In this document: one piece after another, positions 8,924 through 16,663 of the stretch
Layout of the letters: each line of letters starts with the position of its first letter
Position numbering within the stretch: position 1 is the stretch's first letter
NCBI GenBank assembly: GCA_030427405.1
Contig: JAUHXK010000004.1
Location: forward strand, 62,001 to 126,000
DNA from: Alphaproteobacteria bacterium
Lineage (GTDB): Bacteria > Pseudomonadota > Alphaproteobacteria > Rhodobacterales > Rhodobacteraceae
Direction: 5' to 3'
Length of the DNA stretch: 64,000 nt
Notes under the pieces: generated by a model
What the model was told of the DNA's origin: nothing
Databases searched by the model: none
What the model saw: only the letters and a program-made list of their open reading frames with translations
Translations under genes and position numbers: made by a program

Positions 8924-9589
8924 ATGACCGGTTGGGGCCTGTTCCTCGCTGCACTTGCAACCTTTTTGCTCAGCCACATGATCCCGGCGCGCCCGGCAGT
9001 GCGGGGATGGCTGATAGGCGCGCTGGGGCGTGCGGGGTATTTCGCGGCCTATTCGCTGATCTCGCTCGCGGTTCTGGGGTGGCTGATCATCGCCGCCGCC
9101 AACGCACCCTATGTCGAGGTCATCCCGCCGCTGCCTCTGTTGCGTTGGGTGCCGCTGTTGATCATGCCGGTGGTCTGCTGGCTAGCGATTGCCGGGCTAG
9201 CAATCCAGAACCCGTTTTCGTTTGGCGGGCTGGGGCAGAAACCCTTTGACCCCGAAAACCCCGGTATCCTGCGCTCCACGCGCCACCCGATCCTTGTGGC
9301 ACTGATGCTGTGGGCGGTTGCGCATCTGCTGGCCAATGGCAGCCTTTCACATGTCATCCTGTTCGGGTTGTTTGCCGGTTTCGCACTGATGGGCATGGTC
9401 CTGATCGACCGGCGCAATGCCCGTCTGATGGGGTCTGAATGGCACCGCCTGACCCGCTATACCGCGCGCCTGTCTGCGCGCGCACCGCGCCCCTGGCCGT
9501 CCCTTTGGGTCTGGATCGCCGCAGCCGCGGCGTTTGCAGGGCTTTTGCACCTTCACTTGCCCGTAATCGGGCTCTCTCCGTTACCGTGA
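8924..9589 (+). CDS. NnrU family membrane protein
   Basis: This is an integral membrane protein of 221 residues with six or so hydrophobic segments. Family marks are LLSHMIPARPAVRGWLI near the start and the methyltransferase-like block NPGILRSTRHPILVALMLWAVAHLLANG. SEWHRLTRYTARL follows further on. NnrU was named for its location near nitric-oxide reductase genes and is related to isoprenylcysteine methyltransferases and NnrU/mddA-type proteins. Its reaction is not settled. No denitrification genes are visible here. A GGAGATCACC site precedes the ATG. Confidence 0.85.
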   Translation: MTGWGLFLAALATFLLSHMIPARPAVRGWLIGALGRAGYFAAYSLISLAVLGWLIIAAANAPYVEVIPPLPLLRWVPLLIMPVVCWLAIAGLAIQNPFSFGGLGQKPFDPENPGILRSTRHPILVALMLWAVAHLLANGSLSHVILFGLFAGFALMGMVLIDRRNARLMGSEWHRLTRYTARLSARAPRPWPSLWVWIAAAAAFAGLLHLHLPVIGLSPLP

Positions 9590-9661
9590 CAACGGGGTGT
9601 AGCCGGGCAAATCAATGCATGTTATCTGAAACGTCACGAACTTCTCATGAGGGGTCTATCG

Positions 9662-10183
9662 ATGAACTTGGCCTATGTAACCACGACCGACCGCGGAGCA
9701 ACCGACAGGCTGCTCAGCCAGGTTGCCGAGCGTCTGTTGGCCAAAGGCGCCAAGCTGGCCGGGGTCGTGCAAACCAATACCGACTGCGTGGACAGCGCCA
9801 AATGTGACATGGACCTTCGCGTTTTGCCCGATGGTGAAACGATCCGGATATCGCAATCCCTTGGCGAACACGCGCGGGGCTGCCGGTTGGACCCGGCCGC
9901 GCTGGAACAGGCGGTTGGATATGTCAGCGCCTCGTTGGAGGACGCGCCGCAGTTGCTGATCATCAACAAGTTCGGCAAGCACGAGGCGGACGGGCGTGGA
10001 TTTCGCCCGGTGATCGGCGACGCGCTGGCCCTTGATATCCCGGTGCTTGTCGGGGTGAACGGCCTGAACCACGAAAAATTCGAAGCCTTCACAGACAATG
10101 CCGCGCAGGCCCTGGAACCAGAGCTGGATGCGATTGTGGATTGGGTCGAACGTGTGACGGCACAGCGATCCGCGGCGGCCTAG
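9662..10183 (+). CDS. DUF2478 domain protein
   Basis: This is a cytoplasmic protein of 173 residues of the DUF2478 family, often found near molybdate uptake genes. It has the family opening LAYVTTTDRGATDRLLSQVAERL. It also has a cluster of cysteines (NTDCVDSAKCDMD, then GCRLD), the block LLIINKFGKHEADGRGFRPVI and the ending LEPELDAIVDWVERV. The overall shape resembles a P-loop NTPase-like fold in which the loop is degenerate. The ATG at 9662 follows AGGGG with normal spacing, whereas the in-frame ATG at 9647 has no site. The neighbours give no pathway. Confidence 0.75.
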   Translation: MNLAYVTTTDRGATDRLLSQVAERLLAKGAKLAGVVQTNTDCVDSAKCDMDLRVLPDGETIRISQSLGEHARGCRLDPAALEQAVGYVSASLEDAPQLLIINKFGKHEADGRGFRPVIGDALALDIPVLVGVNGLNHEKFEAFTDNAAQALEPELDAIVDWVERVTAQRSAAA

Positions 10184-10276
10184 GTCCACGTCACCCTACG
10201 TAAGGCACTGAATACCGGGCTTGTTCCACAGGCTTGGGGCTGCAATCCTGATCCGAAAGGCTTTGGGGGCAGAAAC

Positions 10277-11524
10277 ATGTGGAGCAACTGGGCAGGTAAC
10301 GAAACGTCCCCCTTGCAAGCTGCGCGTCCGGCCACACTGGCCGAATTGCAGCAAACGGTCGCGCGGGCAAGGTCCCTCAGGGTTGTCGGGGCCGGGCATT
10401 CCTTTGCGCCGCTCATTGCAGGCAATGATCAAATTCTTGACCTGACGGCCATGGACGCGCCCGCCGTATCCTGTGTCCAGGCGGGCACCGCGTGGGTCAA
10501 CCCGAACGCGCTTCTGGCCGCGCTTTCGCCAGCGCTGGCAACCCATGACGTGGCCTTTCGAAACCTTGGTGACATCAATGCGCAAACGCTGTCGGGCGCG
10601 ATCTCGACGGCGACACATGGAACGGGGCAGTCGCTGCCATGCTTGTCGGCCGAGTTGACGGCGGCCCGGTTGATCGGCCCAGCAGGGCAGGTTCTGACGA
10701 CCGACGACATACCGTTGGACATGGTGCAGGTTTCGCTGGGGCTGCTTGGCATCCTGACCGAGGCGCAGATCAACGTGGTCCCGCATTACAATCTGCGGCG
10801 GCGCGTACGGCTTTCGGCGCTGTCCGATACACTGGACAGCATGCACGAAAAATGGGCCGATGCCCGGAACTTCGAGTTCTTCTTTATTCCCTTTACCGGG
10901 AAGACCGTCGAGATCACGCACGAAATGACCACGGCAAAAGAAACCAAGGCCCCGCGCGACCTTGATATGGTCGCTGTCAAGGTTCTGAAACTGGCGCGCA
11001 ATGCCGGACGGGCCAGCCCCGGGCTACGGCGGTTCTTGCTGAACCTGCTGACATTGGCCCAAAGCGACGAAGATTTTGTCGGCGAAAGCTGGCGTGTCTT
11101 GTGCAGCGACCGGCGTGTCCGGTTCAAAGAGATGGAATACCACCTGCCGCCCGAAGCGGCACAGGAGGTTCTGAAGCAGATCATTGACCGCCTCCAAAAA
11201 GACCACGCAGATATTTATTTTCCGATCGAGGTGCGCCAGACGGCAGGGGATGATGCCTGTCTCTCTCCGTTTTCCGGCGGTGCGCGGGTTTCGGTGGCAA
11301 TTCATACGGATGCAAGCGAAGATCATCAGGCATTTTTCAACGCGATCGAGCCGATTTTCATCGAGGCCGGTGGCCGCCCGCATTGGGGCAAGATGCACAG
11401 CCTGACGTTCCGGGAGTTGTCCGCCCTGTATCCGGGTTTCGAACGCTTTTGCGCCCTGCGGCAAGACATTGACCCTAAAGGCAAGTTCCTGTCGCCGGCA
11501 CTGGCACGGATGTTCAGGCCATGA
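10277..11524 (+). CDS. FAD-linked oxidase, D-arabinono-1,4-lactone/aldonolactone oxidase type
   Basis: This is a 415-residue flavoprotein. Residues 15-180 form a FAD-binding PCMH domain with the expected VVGAGHSFAPL and ISTATHGTGQSLPCLSAEL segments. The C-terminal half is the ALO substrate domain, ending in HWGKMHSLTFRELSALYPGFERF and DIDPKGKFLSPAL. Family members oxidise sugar lactones or alditols and pass electrons to oxygen or another acceptor. The true substrate is unknown. Its stop overlaps the start of the racemase-like gene (ATGA), so the two products probably act on the same compound class. Confidence 0.82.
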   Translation: MWSNWAGNETSPLQAARPATLAELQQTVARARSLRVVGAGHSFAPLIAGNDQILDLTAMDAPAVSCVQAGTAWVNPNALLAALSPALATHDVAFRNLGDINAQTLSGAISTATHGTGQSLPCLSAELTAARLIGPAGQVLTTDDIPLDMVQVSLGLLGILTEAQINVVPHYNLRRRVRLSALSDTLDSMHEKWADARNFEFFFIPFTGKTVEITHEMTTAKETKAPRDLDMVAVKVLKLARNAGRASPGLRRFLLNLLTLAQSDEDFVGESWRVLCSDRRVRFKEMEYHLPPEAAQEVLKQIIDRLQKDHADIYFPIEVRQTAGDDACLSPFSGGARVSVAIHTDASEDHQAFFNAIEPIFIEAGGRPHWGKMHSLTFRELSALYPGFERFCALRQDIDPKGKFLSPALARMFRP

Positions 11525-12645
11525 AGGCGGCGTATCTGGTACGTTTGTCCCAAGCCTTGCGCGATTTCGGGGTGGATCAACCGGTGGCCGTCGTTGACCT
11601 GGACCGGTTGGACGCAAATTGCCGGACAGCGCTTGCAGGGTCGGATCAGGCGCTGGGGCGCCGGTTGGTGGCCAAGTCCCTGCCGTGTTTGCCGTTGCTG
11701 GATCACATTCGGGAGCTGGTGCCCACGGCAGGTTTGATGACCTTCTCGGAAGCGATGCTGCAATCCCTGCTGTTGCAAGAACCGGACACAGACCACTTGC
11801 TTGGCAAGCCCTTGCCGGTCTCGTCCGCGGCGCGGGTACTGGAACGATGCCCGGACGCGGGCAGGCGGGTACAGTGGCTGATCGATACGCAGGCCCGCTT
11901 GTCGCGGTATTTGGCGCTGGCGGATGAACGCGATACCCCCGTTCGGCTGTCGCTGGAAATTGACGTCGGCCTGCATCGCGGGGGAATGACCGCAGCAGAG
12001 GTTGCCCGCGCCGTCGACGAAATCGTGGCGCATCCCCTGGCAGAACTGTCGGGTGTCATGGGATACGAGGCCCATCTGGCCAAGATGCCGCGTATATTTC
12101 GCGGGCGGTCGAAACGGATTTACGCGCAATCCTATGGCAATGCGGTCGCGACGCTGGGGGCAGATGCCCAGGGGCTGTGCCGCAACACGGGCGGCAGCCT
12201 GACATTCCAGGATTATGCCGCCGGGGGCGTGGCCAACGAGGTCGCCTTTGGCTCGGTTCTGGTCAAGCCGTCGGATTTCGACCACATCTCGACCCTTGGG
12301 TTTTCGGCGGCCCTGTTCATCGCAACGCCCATCCTGAAGGTCATGGTCGGCAACCCTTGGCCGGGGCTGGAATTTCTGAACCTGCGGCGCAGGACCGGCC
12401 TGGCCATCCTGGGCGGGCATTACCTGGCCCAACCGGTTTATCCATCCGGGTTTTCCTATTCCGGCGTTTTCGGACGATCCAGCAATCAGGAGGTCTGGTC
12501 AGGTCCGGCCCAAGCGCAGGTACAGCCCGATGACGTGGCATTGCTGCGCCCCAGCCAAAGCGAGGCCGTGTTGAACCAGTTCGGAACCGTTCTGGCCGTG
12601 CGCAATGGCGCAGTGATCGCGGAATGGCCGACATTGCCAAGCTGA
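11521..12645 (+). CDS. PLP-dependent alanine racemase/DSD1-like (fold type III) protein
   Basis: The 374-residue product has the alanine racemase-type barrel. The PLP lysine is expected at Lys52 (RRLVAKSLPCLPLLD). Family segments are SLEIDVGLHRGGMTAAEV and LSGVMGYEAHLAK. NTGGSLTFQDYAAGGVANEVAFGS corresponds to the phosphate-binding region. D-threonine aldolases and D-serine dehydratases carry a metal-binding HxC near the C-terminus. Here that place reads LLRPSQSEAVL, so the metal site looks lost. It is translationally coupled to the preceding FAD oxidase. Function is not established; amino-acid or amino-sugar epimerisation are possibilities. Confidence 0.75.
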   Translation: MKAAYLVRLSQALRDFGVDQPVAVVDLDRLDANCRTALAGSDQALGRRLVAKSLPCLPLLDHIRELVPTAGLMTFSEAMLQSLLLQEPDTDHLLGKPLPVSSAARVLERCPDAGRRVQWLIDTQARLSRYLALADERDTPVRLSLEIDVGLHRGGMTAAEVARAVDEIVAHPLAELSGVMGYEAHLAKMPRIFRGRSKRIYAQSYGNAVATLGADAQGLCRNTGGSLTFQDYAAGGVANEVAFGSVLVKPSDFDHISTLGFSAALFIATPILKVMVGNPWPGLEFLNLRRRTGLAILGGHYLAQPVYPSGFSYSGVFGRSSNQEVWSGPAQAQVQPDDVALLRPSQSEAVLNQFGTVLAVRNGAVIAEWPTLPS

Positions 12646-12696
12646 CGATACAAGCACTGGGCCGCGCGGCCGGGGCGCGCGCGGGCCGCGGAAACG

Positions 12697-12726
12697 AAAA
12701 AGACCGGGCCAAACGCGGCCCGGTCT
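12697..12726 (-). terminator. Rho-independent terminator downstream of the livF-like gene
   Basis: A 10-bp perfect stem (AGACCGGGCC / GGCCCGGTCT at 12701-12710 and 12717-12726) has a 6-nt loop. On the minus strand a run of T follows it (12701-12697). It would end transcription of the minus-strand gene at 12750. Confidence 0.75.
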
Positions 12727-12749
12727 GGTTTCAACATCCGCACTACTGG

Positions 12750-13436
12750 TCAGATCGCCAGGTATTCTTCCCGCAGCTTGTCATTTTCCAGGACCTCGTT
12801 GGCGGTTCCGTCAAAAACGATGCCGCCTGTGTCAAGGATGATGGCGCGGTCGGCAAGTTCCAGTGCGCGGACGGCGTTCTGCTCGACAATTATGGTTGTC
12901 ATGCCCTGTTGCTTGATGTGAATCAGGGTCTTTTCGATCTCGTCCACGATGACCGGTGCCAGCCCCTCGTAAGGTTCGTCCAGCAACAGTACCTTGATGT
13001 CGCGCGCCAGCGCGCGTGCAATTGCCAGCATCTGCTGTTCGCCACCCGAGAGGGTTATGCCTTCTTGTTTGCGGCGTTCACCCAGGCGGGGAAACAGTTC
13101 GTAGAGCCTGTCTAACGACCAGCCGATAGGCGGGGCGATTTGCGCCAGTTGCAGGTTCTCTTCGACCGTCAGGCCGGGGATGATCCGCCTGTCTTCGGGG
13201 ACAAGGCCAAGCCCCGCGGCGGCGGCCTCATAGCTGGTCATGTTGTGCAACGGCTTGTGATCAAGCCAGATCTCGCCGTGGCGCACCTCGGGGTCGCCGG
13301 TGCGGGCGATTGACCGCAAGGTCGAGGTCTTGCCGGCGCCGTTACGCCCCAGAATCGCCCTGACGCAATTCTCAAGGTGATACTTCTGAAAGCGGGCTTT
13401 GCCGTATCCGCCGCCGTCGGTTCGGCGCGCGGCCAT
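12750..13436 (-). CDS. 5'-truncated branched-chain amino-acid-type ABC ATPase (LivF-like), possible pseudogene
   Basis: From residue 25 on, the 228-residue frame is a good LivF-type ATPase. It has a Walker A (GRNGAGKT), a switch region (VPEDRRIIPGLTVEENLQL), a signature (LSGGEQQM), a Walker B (VLLLDEPYEGLAP) and IIVEQNAVRALELADRAIIL. The first 24 residues look nothing like the family: the beta strands and aromatic A-loop that should precede 'GEVRAILGRNG' are replaced by MAARRTDGGGYGK and so on. No other reading frame restores them. No permease or binding-protein genes are near, so the gene is an orphan. It sits just past the 3' end of tRNA-Tyr, a frequent recombination site. I think it is a remnant with a strong terminator, but expression cannot be excluded. 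Confidence 0.65.
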   Translation of the reverse strand: MAARRTDGGGYGKARFQKYHLENCVRAILGRNGAGKTSTLRSIARTGDPEVRHGEIWLDHKPLHNMTSYEAAAAGLGLVPEDRRIIPGLTVEENLQLAQIAPPIGWSLDRLYELFPRLGERRKQEGITLSGGEQQMLAIARALARDIKVLLLDEPYEGLAPVIVDEIEKTLIHIKQQGMTTIIVEQNAVRALELADRAIILDTGGIVFDGTANEVLENDKLREEYLAI

Positions 13437-13491
13437 TTTTGGGTTTCAGCGTAGGCTGAACAATCCCGAAGCTGTCTTGCACATGAAGAAA

Positions 13492-13575
13492 TGGTGGGCG
13501 ACCCTGGAATCGAACCAGGCGTGCGTCTCCGCGAGGGAGTTACAGTCCCCTGCCACACCTTGCGGCCTGTCGCCC
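13492..13575 (-). tRNA. tRNA-Tyr (anticodon GTA)
   Basis: On the minus strand an acceptor stem GGGCGAC pairs with GTCGCCC. It is followed by A and an encoded CCA (13494-13492). The T-arm is GGTTCGATTCC and the anticodon GTA is at 13543-13541. A variable arm accounts for the length of 84 nt, as expected for bacterial tRNA-Tyr. It lies between the truncated livF-like gene and rlmB. Confidence 0.95.
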
Positions 13576-13691
13576 ACTGTCAGGCGTTGCACCTGACGTG
13601 GAGGCGTGATTACTAGCGCTCCTAAGGAGCGTCAACAGGAAAATACGGCGTTGGCGCAGGAAACATGTTCCCCGGCCCGGAGGCCCGCAAA

Positions 13692-14465
13692 ATGAAGAAA
13701 CCCAAGTGGGTCGTTGAAAAAGAGCAGGCCCGGAAATCGGCGGCGGCCGAGACCGTTTGGCTGTTTGGCCTGCACGCAGTGCGTGACGCGCTGATGAATC
13801 CCGACAGGCAAAAGCTGCGTTTGATCGTCACCCGCAACGCGCGGGACAAACTGACCGAGGCGATCTCGTTTTCCGGGATAGAGCCCGAAGAAGTGGATGC
13901 GAGGAAGTTTTCGGCACCGATCGATTCCGGCTCGGTTCATCAGGGTGCGGCGCTTGAGGTCAAACCGCTGGCCTGGGGCGGGTTGGCAGAAAACTGTATC
14001 GGGCGCGAACATCCGCGCGTGCTGCTGCTTGATCGCGTCACCGACCCCCATAACGTCGGTGCGATCCTGCGATCGGCCGAGGTTCTGGGGGCCAGCGCGG
14101 TGATCGGAACCCGGCATCATTCGGCGCCTGAAACCGGGGCCTTGGCGAAAACCGCCAGCGGCGCGCTGGAGCGGCAACCTTATTTGAGGGTTCGTAACCT
14201 CGCGGACGCAATTGTCGAGTTGCAGGGGATGGGGTTTCTTGTACTGGGCCTGGACGGCGAAGCGCAGGACACGATCGAAACCGCGCTTGAGGGCAACCTG
14301 GCGCGGCCTGTTGCCCTGGTTTTGGGGGCCGAAGGGCCGGGATTGCGTCAAAAGACCAAGGAAACTGTTGACCGCCTTGTGAAAATTGACGCCGCCGGTG
14401 GTTTCGGGTCATTGAACGTTTCAAATGCCGCCGCCATATCCTTGTACGCAGCCAGGTACCGCTGA
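13692..14465 (+). CDS. rlmB: 23S rRNA (guanosine-2'-O-)-methyltransferase RlmB (TrmH/SpoU family)
   Basis: This is a SPOUT-fold enzyme of 257 residues that methylates the 2'-O of a conserved guanosine (G2251 in E. coli) in 23S rRNA. An N-terminal substrate-binding domain starts at WLFGLHAVRDAL. The three knot motifs are NVGAILRSAEVLGA, VALVLGAEGPGLRQKTKETVDRLVKI and LNVSNAAAISLYA. I chose the ATG at 13692 because GGAGG lies 8 nt upstream; the ATG at 13665 lacks a site. Its stop lies 12 nt before the start proposed for the zinc-ribbon gene. Confidence 0.9.
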   Translation: MKKPKWVVEKEQARKSAAAETVWLFGLHAVRDALMNPDRQKLRLIVTRNARDKLTEAISFSGIEPEEVDARKFSAPIDSGSVHQGAALEVKPLAWGGLAENCIGREHPRVLLLDRVTDPHNVGAILRSAEVLGASAVIGTRHHSAPETGALAKTASGALERQPYLRVRNLADAIVELQGMGFLVLGLDGEAQDTIETALEGNLARPVALVLGAEGPGLRQKTKETVDRLVKIDAAGGFGSLNVSNAAAISLYAARYR

Positions 14466-14477
14466 CAGGAGGCGACC

Positions 14478-14762
14478 ATTTCCCATCACCCACCTAAAAT
14501 TGCCACATGCTGTTACTGTGGAACCCGTGCGGCGCTGGTGCTGAAGGGGACCCTTAGGCACGAGCTGAGCTGTTCCAGTTGTGGCGCGCCATTGCATGAT
14601 CTCAAAAAGCTACCCAAATCCACCAGGACGCCGCGCCCGACCCCGGAGCGCCACGCGCCAACCCGCCGTCCGGTCAAGGCCAAGAAGAAGAAAAAGCAGC
14701 GGAGCCTGTTTTCGCGGGTACTGGAAGAGGCGCTGGATGTGATCGAGGATGTGTTTGACTAA
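14478..14762 (+). CDS. Small zinc-ribbon protein with probable ATT start codon
   Basis: The reading frame between the rlmB stop (14463-14465) and the stop at 14760-14762 has no ATG, GTG or TTG that keeps the first cysteine pair. It does have ATT at 14478, preceded by a perfect AGGAGG (14467-14472) at a 5-nt spacing. From there it encodes 94 residues with Cys11/Cys14 and Cys32/Cys35, a two-knuckle zinc ribbon. A basic linker (VKAKKKKKQRS) and an acidic C-terminal helix (FSRVLEEALDVIEDVFD) follow. A start at the ATG of 14538 would destroy the ribbon. The product may bind nucleic acid or rRNA-associated partners, but that is speculation. Translation is probably linked to rlmB. Confidence 0.65.
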   Translation: MSHHPPKIATCCYCGTRAALVLKGTLRHELSCSSCGAPLHDLKKLPKSTRTPRPTPERHAPTRRPVKAKKKKKQRSLFSRVLEEALDVIEDVFD

Positions 14763-14878
14763 TTGGGTTCGGGGCGAAATTGCGTTCACATCCTTGTCAT
14801 CGGGGGTTACGCGCGGCTAAAAAAGCTGCATTTTTATGCCTTCTTGACCCTTAACGACAAGCAAGTACCGAAACCGCA

Positions 14879-15334
14879 ATGGCAATTCTGAGCAGACGAT
14901 CCCTGATGGCCGGTCTTTCGGCGATGCTATTGCCGCAAATGGCGTGGGCACAGAAAAAGCCGGTGTACTTTGCGACAGAGGGTACCGCCATTCACGGGTA
15001 TGACGCGGTGTCATATTTCGCCGCCGAGGCGCCTGTGCCTGGTCAGGAAAATATCGCCGTGACGTGGAAAGGCGCGCAGTGGTTCTTTGCGACGCAGCAA
15101 AACCGTGAGCGTTTCGAAAGCAACCCACGGGCCTATGCGCCTCAGTTCGGCGGATATTGTGCCTATGCAATGGCGCATGGTGCACTCAGTAGCACCGACC
15201 CAAAGGCCTGGAAGATCGTCGACGGGCGGCTGTACCTGACGCATTCGCCGGAAATCGAGCGGCTGTGGCAGGGGAATGTCGCCGAAAACATTCGTCTGGC
15301 CGAAGAATACTGGCCGGCAATCCTGTATCGCTGA
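14879..15334 (+). CDS. YHS domain-containing exported protein
   Basis: The 151-residue protein has a twin-arginine-like leader (LSRRSLMAGLSAMLLPQMAWA), which suggests export, perhaps folded. The rest is a YHS domain: IHGYDAVSYFAAEAPVPG, WKGAQWFFATQQNRERFESNPRAYAPQFGGYCAYAMAHG. YHS domains are thought to bind metals, often copper. The single cysteine and nearby histidine fit that, but no ligand is proven. The start has only a weak ribosome site. It is a stand-alone gene, ending 200 bp before the next coding start. Confidence 0.82.
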   Translation: MAILSRRSLMAGLSAMLLPQMAWAQKKPVYFATEGTAIHGYDAVSYFAAEAPVPGQENIAVTWKGAQWFFATQQNRERFESNPRAYAPQFGGYCAYAMAHGALSSTDPKAWKIVDGRLYLTHSPEIERLWQGNVAENIRLAEEYWPAILYR

Positions 15335-15417
15335 CAGGCCAATTTCCGCTTATTGTGAATTGTCATCACAAAATTTGGCCCGGCCTCTTTTTTTCCGAAA
15401 ACTCATGCTTAAATGTC

Positions 15418-15505
15418 ACAGTGACCGCGGAATGGAACTGCCGCGGGTCATTTCACTGTCCCTCGTTCCAACAACTTGCGCCCAGGTACCCCTGGGCGCT
15501 TTTTT
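15418..15505 (+). ncRNA. Candidate small RNA or structured 3' leader ending in a terminator
   Basis: Between the YHS gene and the CoA-binding gene there is a bulged hairpin (ACAGTGACCGCGG pairing with CCGCGGGTCA...CACTGT, about 15418-15459). An unpaired pyrimidine-rich stretch (CCCTCGTTCCAACAACTTG) follows, and then a strong terminator. Two stem-loops with a single-stranded linker is the usual form of a trans-acting sRNA. It could equally be the 3' UTR of the YHS gene. I cannot match it to a named RNA. Confidence 0.35.
15478..15505 (+). terminator. Strong rho-independent terminator
   Basis: A 9-bp perfect stem (GCGCCCAGG / CCTGGGCGC) with a TACC loop is followed by six T. It lies 30 nt before the CoA-binding gene start and so ends upstream transcription. 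Confidence 0.88.
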
Positions 15506-15534
15506 CTTTTGAGGCCCGCGGTTAGGGTGCCGCC

Positions 15535-16005
15535 ATGTCTGACTATTCCGATGCATTCCTGAAAACGGTCCTGCAACGCACCAAGGTGGTCGCGGTTGTG
15601 GGCGTATCAATGAACCCGGAGCGCCCCAGCTACTATGTGGCGCGGTACCTGGCATTGAAGGGGTACAAGGTGATCCCGGTCAATCCGGGCCACGCGGGCA
15701 AGACTCTGTTCGGGGAAACGGTTCGGGCATCGCTGTCAGAGATATCGGAGCCCGTGGATATGGTAGACATTTTCCGCCGTTCCGAGGCCGTTTCGCCCAT
15801 CGTCGACGCGGCGCTGGCCGCATTTCCCGACCTGCGCACGATCTGGATGCAGATCGGGGTCGAGCATGAGCAGGCCGCGTCCAAGGCGCGGGCGCAGGGC
15901 GTGGACGTCGTGATGAACCGTTGCCCAAAGATCGAATATCAGCGTCTTTTCGGCGAGTTGCGCATGGGCGGGTTTGCGACCGGGGTGATCTCGTCCAAGC
16001 TCTGA
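15535..16005 (+). CDS. CoA-binding domain protein (YccU family)
   Basis: This is a 156-residue cytoplasmic protein with a Rossmann-type CoA_binding fold. Its marks are VVAVVGVSMNPERPSYYVARYL (nucleotide loop), GYKVIPVNPGHAGKTLFGE, VDMVDIFRR and IWMQIGVEHEQAASKARAQGVDVVMNRCPKIEY. The length and ending fit the stand-alone YccU group, related to the N-terminus of acetyl-CoA synthetase (ADP-forming). Function in the cell is unknown. The start has AGGGTG upstream. A terminator insulates it from upstream genes. Confidence 0.85.
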   Translation: MSDYSDAFLKTVLQRTKVVAVVGVSMNPERPSYYVARYLALKGYKVIPVNPGHAGKTLFGETVRASLSEISEPVDMVDIFRRSEAVSPIVDAALAAFPDLRTIWMQIGVEHEQAASKARAQGVDVVMNRCPKIEYQRLFGELRMGGFATGVISSKL

Positions 16006-16008
16006 CCG

Positions 16009-16584
16009 TTATTGCGCTGGCGCCGCCTGCAACCGGGCGACCTGTTGCTGGCGCCGCTTTTCCAGCACAACGGCGCGTGGAACCCAGTCATAGCGGGTAT
16101 CTTCCGGCAAGGTTGCCCAGTACAGTACGCCGCCATATCGCCAGGGGTCCAGAACCACACCCTGATACATCGTTTCGCCTTTGCGGCTGATGATTGCGGT
16201 GCTGTGGTCGATCCGGAACGGATTGTCGGCATTGGCGATTGCGCGGTGCATGGTCAGGGTTTTGAAATTCTCCTGGTTCAGGCGCTTTTCGATATCCTCG
16301 GCCCAGTGCCAGCACAGCCCTCGCGGGCGCAGTCCCTTGTTGACCTTGGCGTTGTGAATAAGCGGCGGATCGGTAATTTCGTATTCGCGGGCCAACTGTG
16401 CCGTATAGGAATAGGCAATATTAGCCGCGCGTTGCGCTTCGGCGGGGTCAACATCCGGCCCCAGGCTTTGGATCTGGGCCGCAAGGCGGTGGACATCGTC
16501 GTCGCTGGAAGGGGGAGCGGCGGCGCAAGCCCCGAGAAAGGCAAAAGCGATCAACGCCATCACACAGGCCACGCGCTGGATCAT
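16009..16584 (-). CDS. Putative lipoprotein with Cys-His-Asp papain-like pattern
   Basis: I do not recognise a named family. The 191-residue product has a lipoprotein signal (VMALIAFAFLGAC, acylated Cys20). Residues 80-170 contain GLCWHWAEDIEKRL, then DHSTAIIS and then GVVLDPWRYGG. The order Cys, His, Asp with a DPW motif is that of transglutaminase/papain-like hydrolases, so an envelope cysteine hydrolase is a fair guess. The C-terminus is rich in Gln and Arg. It is convergent with the CoA-binding gene (3 nt between stops). Confidence 0.65.
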   Translation of the reverse strand: MIQRVACVMALIAFAFLGACAAAPPSSDDDVHRLAAQIQSLGPDVDPAEAQRAANIAYSYTAQLAREYEITDPPLIHNAKVNKGLRPRGLCWHWAEDIEKRLNQENFKTLTMHRAIANADNPFRIDHSTAIISRKGETMYQGVVLDPWRYGGVLYWATLPEDTRYDWVPRAVVLEKRRQQQVARLQAAPAQ

Positions 16585-16663
16585 TCCGTCGTCCTTTGAT
16601 TGCAGCGCCTGGGCGCGTCAACGCGAGAGTATAAATGGCCAATCCCGCAGGCGAAACCCGTGT

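Noticed and set aside
13238..13558. Minus-strand frame running across tRNA-Tyr into the livF-like gene
   Set aside because: It covers the tRNA and is out of frame with the ATPase; its protein has no relation to the missing LivF N-terminus.
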